From Clostridia bacterium (GTDB taxonomy: Bacteria; Bacillota; Clostridia; Oscillospirales; CAG-272): DNA of 54,217 bases. Every line of letters begins with the position of its first letter. Positions within the stretch are counted from its first letter, which is position 1. Below, one piece after another: positions 16,813-25,075 of the stretch. A program made the position numbers and the translations under genes. The DNA is taken from contig JAFTNU010000014.1 of assembly GCA_017451735.1 (NCBI GenBank), positions 1 to 54,217 on the forward strand, written 5' to 3'. A model generated the notes under the pieces. The model did no database searches, was not told where the DNA came from, and was given only the letters and a program-made list of their open reading frames with translations.

Positions 16813-17346
16813 TTATTTTGCGTCGCAGTAGAAAAAGATATCCTTCTTATTCTCCTGCGACGTTCCTTTATAAATATGGGTGTTGATGCCACCGATCTCA
16901 AACCCACATTTCAGATAGAACAGACACGCACCAAGGTTATTATCCTGCCCCTGCGTATAGACACCGATGTAGCCCTGCTTCAATGCGAGCTTTTTTGCTT
17001 CTTCAATGAGCATGGCACCCACACCCTTACCGCGATACTTGGCGTTTACCTTCAAATCATACAAATACATATACCGAAAGAAATCCTGCCGCATGATGGC
17101 AAGACCGATGCATGCCTCCCCGTCGTACGCACCGATAAAAGCATGATCCTTGATCATCTTGTCGTAATCGTAATTTTCATCCGGGAAAACCATTTCCGTA
17201 TGGTTTTCAGGCGGGAAACAGAGCTCGGTATGATCCCATTTTCCATTGTTGTATGAAGGCAGCATCAAGCCGAACAGCTTGAAGGGCTGGTTGGGAATGT
17301 TGATGTCATCCTTGTGTGCTCTGTCGATGATCCTGATGCTTATCAT
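16813..17346 (-). CDS. GNAT N-acetyltransferase, streptothricin-acetyltransferase-like
   Basis: A 177-residue GNAT with YDLKVNAKYRGKGVGAMLI (acetyl-CoA loop) and a C-terminal block QDNNLGACLFYLKCGFEIGGINTHIY. That block recalls the Sat/SatA (streptothricin) acetyltransferases, which share the asparagine, the FYxKxGF turn and a following IDT-like strand. The start overlaps the MFS stop by 4 bases, and coupling with an exporter suits drug inactivation, but the substrate is not shown. Treat the resistance role as a hypothesis. Confidence 0.75.
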   Translation of the reverse strand: MISIRIIDRAHKDDINIPNQPFKLFGLMLPSYNNGKWDHTELCFPPENHTEMVFPDENYDYDKMIKDHAFIGAYDGEACIGLAIMRQDFFRYMYLYDLKVNAKYRGKGVGAMLIEEAKKLALKQGYIGVYTQGQDNNLGACLFYLKCGFEIGGINTHIYKGTSQENKKDIFFYCDAK

Positions 17347-18650
17347 CTGCCATGTCCTCCTGTATCAGGTGAAATCGTGTCAGTCGTGTTGTCGGCCGGC
17401 GGCTGCTTGGTTCCGGTGCTTTTGAAATATCGGATGATAAAGAGCAGCAGCACCGAGCCGATCAGGGGAAAAATGGCACTGACAAGCATTCCCGCCTTCA
17501 TACCGATCTGCTCGACGGTCAGTCCCAGCCTTGCGCCGAGCTCCGGGGCAAACGAGCTTGCCGACACCTGATCCACCACAATACCCATCAGCTGAGGGGC
17601 TACCGAGGCACCCAGGTCGCCGCCTGCCGCCATCAGCGCAAAGGCCGCTACACCGACACCGGGGAGCTTTTCCTCCATCATGATCAGCGATCCGGGCCAT
17701 AGCATAGAAGTGAAAAAGCCCGTTAAAATGCACGCCACGAGGGCCAATACCGCATTGGAGGAAAGCGCGACGATCAGATAGCACGCGACGGCGCAGAGCA
17801 TACCGCAAAGGAGCACACCGCAGATGCGCTTACCGTATCTGGCATACAGGATCCTGGCAATACCCAGCAGGATGGCGAACATCGCCATGCCCAGGATATC
17901 TCCCAGGGCCTTATCGATATGCAAAGCATTTTCCATATAAGTGGAGATCCAGTTGGACATGACATTTTCCGCACAGCTTCCAAAGAAAATGCACGCTACA
18001 CAAAGGGCAAGTCCGATTGCCCTTTTTTTCGTTCCCTCAACGCTTGCCACATTCTCGGCAGGTGCCATATCCGGCATCGGAGACACCATGAACAGGACTG
18101 CCGCCAATACGGGAAGAGCCGCAAAAAACATGGTCAGATAGGGCCAGCTTGCATTGCCGAACACCTTAAAAAACACGGTGCTGACGATCACCACCGTAAA
18201 CACACCGAAGGCATACAGTGAATGAAGCAGGCTCATATCCCGTTGCGGATGCTCCGAGGGGATGGCCGCGATCACAGGGCTGAGCAGGACCTCTGAAAGC
18301 CCCGCCGCCACCGAGAAAATGACGGTCCCGATCAGCAATCCCACATAAGCAATATGCGGGAACAGCATTGGAAATATGGCATAGATCAGCAGACCCAAAG
18401 AGGTGATCAGCGGCATAATCTTGACGACCTTATGAACATTGAAATGCTTTGAAAACAGTGTAAAGATCAGGTCGACTGTCAATTGGGTGCAAAAATTTGT
18501 CAAAACCAGTGTGCCGAGCAGCGTGTAGGAAATCCCGTACATTTCGCGCAAGGTCACGAACAAAAGGGGCGGCAAACTGAAGATCGACGACATGGTGAAA
18601 TAAGCCGCATAGCAGGCAAATTTGGTTCTTTTAAACCGAGTGGTATTCAT
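17343..18650 (-). CDS. MFS transporter
   Basis: A 435-residue, twelve-helix major facilitator. The N-terminal half shows ASLPPLLFVTLRE-type text and a loop after helix 2-3 with FSKHFNVHKVV; a long cytosolic loop MSPMPDMAPAENVASVEGTKKRA divides the halves. Regions resemble FucP/sugar-porter-like MFS proteins. It overlaps the PAS gene by 4 bases (ATGA) and the next GNAT by 4 bases, so it is translationally coupled on both sides. Substrate unknown. Confidence 0.87.
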   Translation of the reverse strand: MNTTRFKRTKFACYAAYFTMSSIFSLPPLLFVTLREMYGISYTLLGTLVLTNFCTQLTVDLIFTLFSKHFNVHKVVKIMPLITSLGLLIYAIFPMLFPHIAYVGLLIGTVIFSVAAGLSEVLLSPVIAAIPSEHPQRDMSLLHSLYAFGVFTVVIVSTVFFKVFGNASWPYLTMFFAALPVLAAVLFMVSPMPDMAPAENVASVEGTKKRAIGLALCVACIFFGSCAENVMSNWISTYMENALHIDKALGDILGMAMFAILLGIARILYARYGKRICGVLLCGMLCAVACYLIVALSSNAVLALVACILTGFFTSMLWPGSLIMMEEKLPGVGVAAFALMAAGGDLGASVAPQLMGIVVDQVSASSFAPELGARLGLTVEQIGMKAGMLVSAIFPLIGSVLLLFIIRYFKSTGTKQPPADNTTDTISPDTGGHGR

Positions 18651-19051
18651 AAATTTGTTTCTCCTGACTGTTCGTTTGTGCCGAAATCATAAAAGGGTGT
18701 CATATCCCGATGGCGGTATTCGTGCTTCTCATAATACCCGATCAGCCTTCCCTGATCATCACGCAGGGCGACCATATATACATCCTTATTTTCTTTTTCG
18801 TTAAAATAGGTGTGCACCCGATGGTGGGTGGGACTTGCGGCAAACCACTCCACAACCTTCACGATCAATGCATTGGATGTGCCGTTATGGCACTCCAGCA
18901 GGCTTTTGCCCAACAAAGCAGCGCCGCCCCTTTTTGCATACCGTTCCATGGCGGCGGGGTTCATATAAACGATCCTGTGCTCCGTATCACAGATCACAAC
19001 GGCACTTTGATCCTGCTCCACTACACTTTGAAAAAATTGCGAAAGCTCCAT
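18647..19051 (-). CDS. PAS domain protein
   Basis: A 134-residue stand-alone PAS domain: residues about 10-110 carry the ICDTEHRIVYMNPAAMERY, GKSLLECH and VHTYFNEKENKDVYMVALRDDQGRLIGYYEKHEY pattern. No kinase, GGDEF or DNA-binding domain is attached. His and Cys residues in LLECHNGTSN resemble positions used for heme in related small PAS proteins of Clostridia; cofactor binding is a guess. The ATG at 19051 follows GGGAG. It is coupled to the MFS gene by an ATGA overlap, so a sensor role for the transporter is possible. Confidence 0.78.
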   Translation of the reverse strand: MELSQFFQSVVEQDQSAVVICDTEHRIVYMNPAAMERYAKRGGAALLGKSLLECHNGTSNALIVKVVEWFAASPTHHRVHTYFNEKENKDVYMVALRDDQGRLIGYYEKHEYRHRDMTPFYDFGTNEQSGETNL

Positions 19052-19082
19052 AGTTTTCTCCCTTGTGCCCGTCGGGGGCGAA

Positions 19083-19748
19083 TTATTTTCTTGCAAGCTC
19101 ATAACTGGCATCTATCATTTGACAGATTTCGCAAAGCGGCACCGATCCGTCAAGACAGACGGTGACCCAATGCTTTTTATTCATGTGATAACCGGGCAGA
19201 ATTCTCACACCGTCCACGTCCGTTTCAATCTTCTCCGAAGACATGCGCAGATCGATGATCTCCAAGTGCTCGTCAGAGTCAAAGCCCAGCTTACGGCGTG
19301 ACACGGTCAGGATCGCCGCATACCATTTCCGATTATCTTTTCTGCGGAAAACTGCGTTATTCGGGAATTTTTGCCACAAAAACTCCAATACGTCTCCGTA
19401 TTTTTCGCGCACATAGGCGATGATCTGCTCGGTCTGATGTGCTTTGAAGACCGCCGGATCAAAGCACGCCTCGACGATTTCGGCAAGCATCTTGTCGTAT
19501 GCATCTCTGACCTGCCCCACAAAGCGCCCGCAAGCATCGGGGACCCGATGGAGGACATACTCCTCCTCGGTGACAGCATCGATCACCCGTGCGGAAGCAT
19601 CCCCTTGCGCTGTGACCGTAACCGTTAATTTCATTTGCCCATCCAGCAGATCACGATGATAGAAATAGTCGTGATTTTGTCGCTCAAACCCAAAGGCGAT
19701 CAGCCTATTGGGATCGACCTTGTGATGCTCAAATATCTTTTCTGTCAT
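19083..19748 (-). CDS. MmcQ/YjbR family protein
   Basis: A 221-residue protein. The C-terminal half has the MmcQ/YjbR (CyaY-like fold) motifs: NAVFRRKDNRKWYAAIL, then LEIIDLRM, GYHMNKKHWVTVCLDGSVP and a closing SYELARK helix. The N-terminal half is an extra domain found in several Clostridia homologs. Annotated as DNA-binding in databases, but the true function is unsettled. The start overlaps the end of the upstream GNAT gene by 20 bases. Confidence 0.87.
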   Translation of the reverse strand: MTEKIFEHHKVDPNRLIAFGFERQNHDYFYHRDLLDGQMKLTVTVTAQGDASARVIDAVTEEEYVLHRVPDACGRFVGQVRDAYDKMLAEIVEACFDPAVFKAHQTEQIIAYVREKYGDVLEFLWQKFPNNAVFRRKDNRKWYAAILTVSRRKLGFDSDEHLEIIDLRMSSEKIETDVDGVRILPGYHMNKKHWVTVCLDGSVPLCEICQMIDASYELARK

Positions 19749-20241
19749 AGCAAAAAATTCCACCCTCAAAGGTTATGTCATTGCTCCTGTCATCCTTGTG
19801 AAACGACAGTCTCTCTGTCTTTTGCAAAGTGAATCCCAATTTTCGAAGCAATCGGCACGACGGTATGTTTTCCAGCGCAGTTCCCGCAGTAAATGCCGCA
19901 ACGGGACGAGTTTTCGCCATATATTTCATCAAAGTGAAGCAAGCTTCGAATGCGTAGCCCTTGCCATGATAGTTGGAGTGAAAGCAAAAGCCCAGATCGT
20001 AACTGTCCCCCTCCCGATGAAAGCAGACGTAACCGATCACGACCCCTTCCCGCAGAACGGCGAAGAACAACCCGGATGCGGCAAGCTGCGCGGTCAACGC
20101 TTTGATGCTCTCCTCTTCTACAGGCAAAGGCATATCATAAACGGCATATTCGGACCGTCGGAAATCCATTGCTATATTCTGCATCTCGCGCCAATCGTCT
20201 GGGACTAATTTTCTGATATGTAATCTGTCAGTGTCTATCAT
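19729..20241 (-). CDS. GNAT N-acetyltransferase, RimJ/RimL type
   Basis: A 170-residue GNAT of the ribosomal-protein-type subfamily: TDRLHIRKLVPDDW opening, LGFCFHSNYHGKGYAFEACFTLMKYM as the acetyl-CoA segment and NIPSCRLLRKLGF near the end. These proteins acetylate diverse amines. Its end overlaps the MmcQ/YjbR gene by 20 bases. A 42-base gap separates it from the upstream CrtO-like gene; no terminator is apparent there. Confidence 0.88.
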   Translation of the reverse strand: MIDTDRLHIRKLVPDDWREMQNIAMDFRRSEYAVYDMPLPVEEESIKALTAQLAASGLFFAVLREGVVIGYVCFHREGDSYDLGFCFHSNYHGKGYAFEACFTLMKYMAKTRPVAAFTAGTALENIPSCRLLRKLGFTLQKTERLSFHKDDRSNDITFEGGIFCYDRKDI

Positions 20242-20283
20242 ACTTCACCCATTCGAACAAGATTTTTCAATCTGTCCGTTCTT

Positions 20284-20850
20284 CTATGTCTCCTTTGCAT
20301 TGATTCGGTCCTTACTTTTCTCTATCCGTTCCGACACCTTCACCAGCATCGGTCTGTTGTACCTCTGTAAGATCACGAACACCGCATCCAGCAAAGCCGC
20401 CAAAACGGAGGTCGCCACAAAAACGCCCGGAACGCCGAACGGGATCGCCAGAAGGATCGGTGCCGGACTGAGCAAAATGATGATCTCATGCACCACCTCA
20501 GCCTGGCAGGTCGCCCCGATGATCTCCTCCAAGGAGTGATGCTCGAGAGAAAAGACCTCGGGGGCATAGGTTGGCACATGCTTTCTCCATTTTCTGACGC
20601 GCAAAGCCCGATACAGCCGCTTTTCAAAGGGACGCGACCGAAACCACCATTTTGTGTGATCTATATGATTGTGAAGCATACCGTTCACCGCAGATCCAAC
20701 CGCCAGACGCATGACAAAATGATAAGAAAAGACCCCGAACGTGATGCAAAGGCTGAGAAACGCACCCATCCCCGATATCAGATACAGTGCCAGAAATACC
20801 GCAAAGAGCAGCAGGCTGATTCCTGTCATCAGCTTCATTCCTTTTGCCAT
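20284..20850 (-). CDS. CrtO-like membrane acyltransferase family protein
   Basis: A 188-residue membrane protein with four to five helices. The central loop WRKHVPTYAPEVFSLEHHSLEEI, a charged AEVVHE helix and the last-helix motif VILQRYNRPML match the family of staphylococcal glycosyl-diaponeurosporenoate acyltransferase CrtO. No carotenoid gene is visible in the window, so this homolog may acylate some other glycolipid, or the family name may mislead. It is 6 bases after a GNAT gene in the same operon. Confidence 0.62.
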   Translation of the reverse strand: MAKGMKLMTGISLLLFAVFLALYLISGMGAFLSLCITFGVFSYHFVMRLAVGSAVNGMLHNHIDHTKWWFRSRPFEKRLYRALRVRKWRKHVPTYAPEVFSLEHHSLEEIIGATCQAEVVHEIIILLSPAPILLAIPFGVPGVFVATSVLAALLDAVFVILQRYNRPMLVKVSERIEKSKDRINAKET

Positions 20851-20856
20851 ATCCGA

Positions 20857-21639
20857 TCACCGCAATTTCAGCTTTTGATTGAATGCATCCACAAACCCGC
20901 TATCCCTTGCGGTCAATTCCGCCCAGGCCGGTCGGAACCCGCACTTGATGGCATTGCGTACCGATTTGAGATTGCACCAGGCGGCACAATAGAAAGGCAC
21001 CTTCCCCCGCTTCAAAATTTCCAATGCCAGACGGCTTGTCAATGCCGAGGCGATGCCCTGACGTCGGTAATTCGGCAATACGTCCACGCCAATCTGATAC
21101 ATTTCCGCACAATCGGCAGAGCATCCCGCAAGGCCGACCAATCGGCCGTTATCATAGGCCCCCACACCCAGAACATCCAATTCGGCCCGCTCACGGCACA
21201 ACGCATTGCTCCACTGCTCGGTATATAGGTTGACGAAATCCTCGGGTCGAAGTACCCGCAGCTCATATTCGCACGGGAGCTCTTTCAGCACATTTACATC
21301 CGGCAGAAAATATTCCGCCATAAAACAGACCTTGAGACCAAAAGGGCGCAACATATCATCAAGGACGTGAAGGTTCGGTGTTTCGAAGCAATGGGCCGCA
21401 GAATACCGACTGATGTACTTTTCCACCGTATCGTGCAGCTCCTCGCTGGTCTGAGCCACAATATTGTTGCCGTAGGACACCATATCACACGCAAAGGGGA
21501 GCGGTAGATATTTGCGCGCCAAATCGCTCTTTTTCGATACCGTTACCAGGTGTTTGTCGGAAAGGAAGTCCTTGGGCGAACAGTTGCAATCATACGCCGA
21601 CTGCTGCAGAGCGATCTGCCATATTTCTTCGTTTGTCAT
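20857..21639 (-). CDS. GNAT-domain acetyltransferase with N-terminal extension
   Basis: A 260-residue two-part protein. The second half (about 130-250) is a GNAT fold with IGVDVLPNYRRQGIASALTSRLALEIL and a NLKSVRNAIKCGFRPAW turn. The first half resembles the N-terminal domain of the clostridial PF12746-type acetyltransferases. Acceptor unknown. It begins 3 bases after the methyltransferase stop, and the stop is 6 bases before the CrtO-like gene, so all three are cotranslated. Confidence 0.85.
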   Translation of the reverse strand: MTNEEIWQIALQQSAYDCNCSPKDFLSDKHLVTVSKKSDLARKYLPLPFACDMVSYGNNIVAQTSEELHDTVEKYISRYSAAHCFETPNLHVLDDMLRPFGLKVCFMAEYFLPDVNVLKELPCEYELRVLRPEDFVNLYTEQWSNALCRERAELDVLGVGAYDNGRLVGLAGCSADCAEMYQIGVDVLPNYRRQGIASALTSRLALEILKRGKVPFYCAAWCNLKSVRNAIKCGFRPAWAELTARDSGFVDAFNQKLKLR

Positions 21640-21642
21640 ATT

Positions 21643-22440
21643 TCACGCTTTCTTTACCCGCAATTCGGCCAATGCGGCATAATGCAGAACCTCAAAATGA
21701 TCGGGGGCAATCCGATTCAAAAGCTCGATATGCTCCCGCTCCCAACAAGACAGCTCCTCGGCACTCAAGGAGGCGCCGACGCCTCTACACGCCTTCATGC
21801 GCCCATGCCAGGTCTCTCTGGTAAAGGGTACCTTCACATCGTATTCCTCATGGCTGACCGGATCAAAATATTGATAGACCACATCCGGAATGGCGATCGG
21901 CCTCCTGGTCTCCCTTGCGCCGGACCAGTTGGGGCTGTATTTCAATACCAGGTCTTCGCTCGCACCGGCAATACGGTCCTCAAAGGGCAACCATGCCATA
22001 TACAGGACCAGCAGTCGGCCGTCCTTTTTAAGAATATCCGAAAGAACGGGCATGACCTTGGCATGATCAAAATACCAAAAGCATTGGCAGGCTGTCACAA
22101 CATCAAAGGTATTTGAGGGGAACCTGAGCTCTTCGGCGGAAACCGCATCGTATGTAATGTCCAAATGATCGCGTGCCGAAAGTCTCACAGCCTGCTCGAT
22201 CTGCTCGGCGGAAATATCCGTACCGACCCATTTTGCCCCATAACGGTATAAATTTCGCGGCAATACGCCCGTGCCGGTCCCCAGATCCAGAACATACTGG
22301 TTTTTGACGCACAGCCCACGGTCTATGATCTTTTGATAAAAAATATCGGGGTAAATATCCCGGAATCTTGCGTATTCCTTTGAGGTGCGTCCCCAATCGA
22401 AGGCCTTACCCGCATCGATTCTGTTGTCTCTGATCTCCAT
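21643..22440 (-). CDS. class I SAM-dependent methyltransferase
   Basis: A 265-residue Rossmann methyltransferase. The SAM-binding motif I is VLDLGTGTGVLPRNL (around 50-64), motif II GTDIS and motif IV/V DVVTACQCFWYFDH follow. A C-terminal region with FTRETWHGRMKACRGVGASLS is shared by clostridial homologs. Substrate unknown. It lies 2 bases after the other methyltransferase, so the two are coupled, but they belong to different subfamilies and are not a recent duplicate. Confidence 0.9.
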   Translation of the reverse strand: MEIRDNRIDAGKAFDWGRTSKEYARFRDIYPDIFYQKIIDRGLCVKNQYVLDLGTGTGVLPRNLYRYGAKWVGTDISAEQIEQAVRLSARDHLDITYDAVSAEELRFPSNTFDVVTACQCFWYFDHAKVMPVLSDILKKDGRLLVLYMAWLPFEDRIAGASEDLVLKYSPNWSGARETRRPIAIPDVVYQYFDPVSHEEYDVKVPFTRETWHGRMKACRGVGASLSAEELSCWEREHIELLNRIAPDHFEVLHYAALAELRVKKA

Positions 22441-22442
22441 GC

Positions 22443-23198
22443 TTACTGCTTTCTCGCTCTCAGACGGATACGAACATAGTCAATGATCCACTTACCGTCA
22501 ACAAACAGCCTGTCTCGCAAGGCGCTTTCGGTTTCCGCAAGGATCTCGTTTTTGGTGCCTTCATCCATGCCCTCAAAGGGCTTTTTCACAAACATATTGA
22601 TCCAATCCACCAGACCGTTTGCCGATTTTTGCACCGTCGGGCGGTCAAAAAGCAATCCCACCTCCACGCGCAGGCCATGCTTTTCCAAAAGCGGCGCATA
22701 TTGCCCCACCGTTGGAAAATAGAAGATGACGGGGTAGCGCAGACCGCGTTTTTGAAAGCATTTTTCAAGAGTGGAATGTACCGCCTCTCCACAGCCGCAG
22801 CCACCGAATTCACAGACCAATTCTCCACCCGTCCGAAGGCTTTTTGCAATATTGGCAATCAGCAGCTCCTGCTTGTCCTCATCGATCCAGTGAAAGACCG
22901 CATTGGAGAAGATCGCATCCGCGCTCTCCCCCGCATCAAAGGTCAGCGCATCTCCCTGTCGGAGGTCCAGCTCGGGATATTCGGCCTTGGCCAATGCGAT
23001 CATATCCGATGAAGCATCAATACCGATAACGCGATATCCCCGCTCGGAAAGCTTTTTGGTCAGTGTTCCGTTACCGCATCCAAGGTCAATCACACGACTG
23101 CCCGAGGGAACGGTCAGCAGCCCCATGACATCTTCGCCGTACTGCGGCACAAATGAGAAGCCGTCTTTATAGCTCTGTGCGTTCCATTTTATGTTCAT
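22443..23198 (-). CDS. class I SAM-dependent methyltransferase (trans-aconitate methyltransferase-like)
   Basis: A 251-residue methyltransferase with motif I VIDLGCGNGTLTKKL, GIDASSDMIALAK and SNAVFHWIDEDKQ. The FHWI motif and the ending with GKWIIDYVRIRLRARK are typical of the Tam-like group. The ATG at 23198 follows GAAAGGA. It is the first gene of the eleven-gene accessory operon and sits about 50 bases below a good promoter. The substrate is not shown. Confidence 0.9.
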   Translation of the reverse strand: MNIKWNAQSYKDGFSFVPQYGEDVMGLLTVPSGSRVIDLGCGNGTLTKKLSERGYRVIGIDASSDMIALAKAEYPELDLRQGDALTFDAGESADAIFSNAVFHWIDEDKQELLIANIAKSLRTGGELVCEFGGCGCGEAVHSTLEKCFQKRGLRYPVIFYFPTVGQYAPLLEKHGLRVEVGLLFDRPTVQKSANGLVDWINMFVKKPFEGMDEGTKNEILAETESALRDRLFVDGKWIIDYVRIRLRARKQ

Positions 23199-23231
23199 AT
23201 CCCATTCCTTTCGTTGAGCCAATCATCGGTT

Positions 23232-23280
23232 CACCGACATATTTAATATTTAGTGTAACACCGACAAGGATTTTTGTCAA
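23232..23280 (-). promoter_or_regulatory. promoter and repeated operator of the accessory operon
   Basis: On the minus strand TTGACA (23275-23280), 17 bases and TACACT (23252-23257) form a promoter. CACCGAC (plus-strand reading) occurs twice, at 23259-23265 inside the spacer and at 23232-23238 downstream, 27 bases apart, roughly on the same helix face region. This looks like a repressor site pair. Confidence 0.68.
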
Positions 23281-23317
23281 TAGCCGAGTCTCAGTAGCAA
23301 ATATCCAAAGAGCCGAA

Positions 23318-23343
23318 GGAAAACGGCGGGGATTTCCCCGCCG
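23318..23343 (-). terminator. terminator after the SOD-like gene
   Basis: A perfect 8-bp GC stem (23324-23331 with 23336-23343) with a four-base loop, followed on the minus strand by four T residues. It lies just after the SOD-like stop at 23352. Confidence 0.78.
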
Positions 23344-23351
23344 CCGCCATT

Positions 23352-23849
23352 TTATGGGACGATTACGCCGCAAGCGATCTTGACCCCCGAATTGCCCGCA
23401 GGTTGAGTCATAAAATCATCGGGGGATCCGTGGATGATCACCGTTTTACCCACGATATCGGGTACGGCAAATCGGTTGGTGAGGAAGGCGGAAAAGGCCT
23501 GCCCGTCTGCACCGAAAAGCGGCGGAAGATCACCCGCATGATAGGGATGCAGGCAACGACGGGGATTGTAGTGCAGCCCCGCATTGAAAAACGGATCGTT
23601 ACTGTTTCCCGTACAGGAGGTCCCCTCGTGAATATGGAAGCCGAACACGGGCTCCCGACACACATCCCCGCTCAGGGGCAGTCCGCTGATCTGCGCCACC
23701 ACTAGAACGCCGTACGGTGTGGTGTAGAAGCGCACCGTACCCGTGATATCAGGATAGACCGCGCTCCCTGCGATCTGTGCCATAGCCTGCGGACGGCGGC
23801 TCATGACCCCCGCAAAATTCGGATCGGCTCTTCGATTCTCTCTATACAT
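23352..23849 (-). CDS. Cu/Zn superoxide dismutase family protein, no signal peptide
   Basis: A 165-residue protein with every metal ligand of the Cu/Zn SOD family: His in GFHIHEG (H72, H74), HYNP (H93), HPYHAGD (H101, H104, D107) and IIHGSP (H140). Cys residues at the usual disulfide places (VCREP and IACGVI) are present. The active-site Arg of true SODs (near the C-terminus) is not obvious, so activity is uncertain. No signal peptide is visible, unlike most bacterial SodC. The ATG at 23849 has GGGGG five bases upstream, and that site lies in a terminator stem. The gene is odd in an anaerobe. Confidence 0.83.
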   Translation of the reverse strand: MYRENRRADPNFAGVMSRRPQAMAQIAGSAVYPDITGTVRFYTTPYGVLVVAQISGLPLSGDVCREPVFGFHIHEGTSCTGNSNDPFFNAGLHYNPRRCLHPYHAGDLPPLFGADGQAFSAFLTNRFAVPDIVGKTVIIHGSPDDFMTQPAGNSGVKIACGVIVP

Positions 23850-23854
23850 AAAAA

Positions 23855-23890
23855 CCCCCACATAGCGTTTTTTAACAGACTATGTGAGGG
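23855..23890 (-). terminator. terminator overlapping the SOD-like RBS
   Basis: On the minus strand CCCTCACATAG (23880-23890) pairs with CTATGTGGGGG (around 23855-23865, one mismatch), followed by TTTTT at 23850-23854. It ends the nitroreductase transcript, and the G-run of its 3' arm is also the only ribosome binding site of the SOD-like gene. Confidence 0.75.
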
Positions 23891-23906
23891 TCGAATTTTG
23901 GGTGAA

Positions 23907-24575
23907 TCACGCCCATTTGAAATTTTCCCGACCGGCGCCCACTTCGAAATGATACTTGACGATGCCAAGATCCATTTTGGTGTAAAATCCAAGACCCGCT
24001 TTGGCCGAAACGGTACCGTTTTGGTGATACGTCAAGGTGAATTTTTGCTGATTCATGGCAGTAGGGGCAAGCAAAGCCGCCTCAACACCGTTCACAAACC
24101 ATAAGGGGACATCTGCAGACAGATTGCTGACCTGCTCGGCGGTCTTGGACTTGCGGGCAAAGCCCTTATTACGACCGTAGCCGACCGAGATCACCGCAGT
24201 CAGCCTTTCGCCGTTCTCCACCCTAAACACATCGGGCACCTTCTTGTAAGTCAGCGCCACCCAGCAGGTATGGAGCCCCAGCTGCTGGGCCTTCAATACC
24301 AGGCGCTCGCCGAAGTAACCGCACTTCTCGTCAAGCTCCCTTCCCTTTTTGCCGATCAGGGCAATATAGTTGGACACACCGCTGAATTTACCGTAATGGG
24401 CAAGGCGGCTGTCAAAGGCCTTTGGCTCGTTCAGTATCAACTGAATGTGCAGCCCTCCTTCACGGTTACAAGCATCGATCTCGGATTGCAATGCCGTTAC
24501 CAATTCCGACTCGATGGGCATTTCTTTGTATTGGCGCACACTGTGGCGCCGCTTGATCGCTTCCAAAAGCTCCAT
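23907..24575 (-). CDS. nitroreductase family protein
   Basis: A 222-residue FMN oxidoreductase. It opens with ELLEAIKRRHSVRQYKEMPI, the usual FMN-phosphate RxSxR-type start, and has YIALIGKKGRELDEKCGYFGERLVLKAQQLGLHTCWVALT and a PTAMNQQKFTLTYH block, the double-length layout of the TM1586-like (PF14512) nitroreductases. The ATG at 24575 follows AAAGGAG. It starts 14 bases after the TIGR04076 gene, so the two form a small operon. Likely physiological role: flavin-dependent reduction of quinones or nitro compounds. Confidence 0.9.
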   Translation of the reverse strand: MELLEAIKRRHSVRQYKEMPIESELVTALQSEIDACNREGGLHIQLILNEPKAFDSRLAHYGKFSGVSNYIALIGKKGRELDEKCGYFGERLVLKAQQLGLHTCWVALTYKKVPDVFRVENGERLTAVISVGYGRNKGFARKSKTAEQVSNLSADVPLWFVNGVEAALLAPTAMNQQKFTLTYHQNGTVSAKAGLGFYTKMDLGIVKYHFEVGAGRENFKWA

Positions 24576-24589
24576 ACGCTTCTCCTTTT

Positions 24590-24904
24590 TCAATCCGCAT
24601 CCTCGTCCAGCGCTTCGATCAGAAAGCTCACGGGGCGAAATCCGTCGTTACAGGATATCATCGCGGATTTGGGGTTCTTCATCCAACCGTTATAAAAATT
24701 TCCGCCGCCGTGCGCCAAAGTCATCACAAAGGGCGACATGCTCTCCCAGGCACTGTCGCACATGCCAAGCGGCTTCTGCCACCCGTTGGCCACAAAGGTC
24801 TGCCCCACATACATATCGCAGGCGTGCTCGATGGGATTCTCATAAACCTCCATCAAGTCCTCATACCGCGCTGTCCGCATCACGGTGATTCTTACTTTTT
24901 TCAT
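24590..24904 (-). CDS. TIGR04076 family protein
   Basis: A 104-residue protein with the TIGR04076 pattern: KVRITVMRTARYEDLMEVY at the start, a middle CDMYVGQTF, GMCDSAWESMSPFVMTLAHGG, and a closing CNDGFRPVSFLIEALD. Conserved Cys residues (HACDMY, GMCDSAW, ISCNDGF) suggest metal or redox chemistry, but no function has been shown for the family. It begins right after GGAG-rich sequence and precedes the nitroreductase. Two adjacent ATGs are possible starts (24907 or 24904). Confidence 0.82.
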   Translation of the reverse strand: MKKVRITVMRTARYEDLMEVYENPIEHACDMYVGQTFVANGWQKPLGMCDSAWESMSPFVMTLAHGGGNFYNGWMKNPKSAMISCNDGFRPVSFLIEALDEDAD

Positions 24905-25021
24905 CATTCTCCGCTCCTGTCGGTTTGCTCTTTTCTATCATACCACATTTCGCACACAGATGCAACCCGATTTTTATCTGACTTTGATTTTTCCTGCAAG
25001 ACACCCCCCCAAACAATCGCC

Positions 25022-25067
25022 AAAAAAGGGCGACGTGTCCGAAAATTTGCGACACGTCACCCTTTTT
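25022..25067. terminator. bidirectional terminator below rubredoxin
   Basis: The stem pairs GGGCGACGTGTC (25028-25039) with GACACGTCACCC (25051-25062), one mismatch, with A-run before and T-run after. It can act on both strands and isolates the rubredoxin gene from the TIGR04076 gene. Confidence 0.85.
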
Positions 25068-25075
25068 TACAAGTC

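Noticed and set aside
15655-18650. Mobile resistance cassette around the Sat-like GNAT and MFS
   Set aside because: No recombinase, transposase or repeat borders nearby, and base content matches the neighbours.
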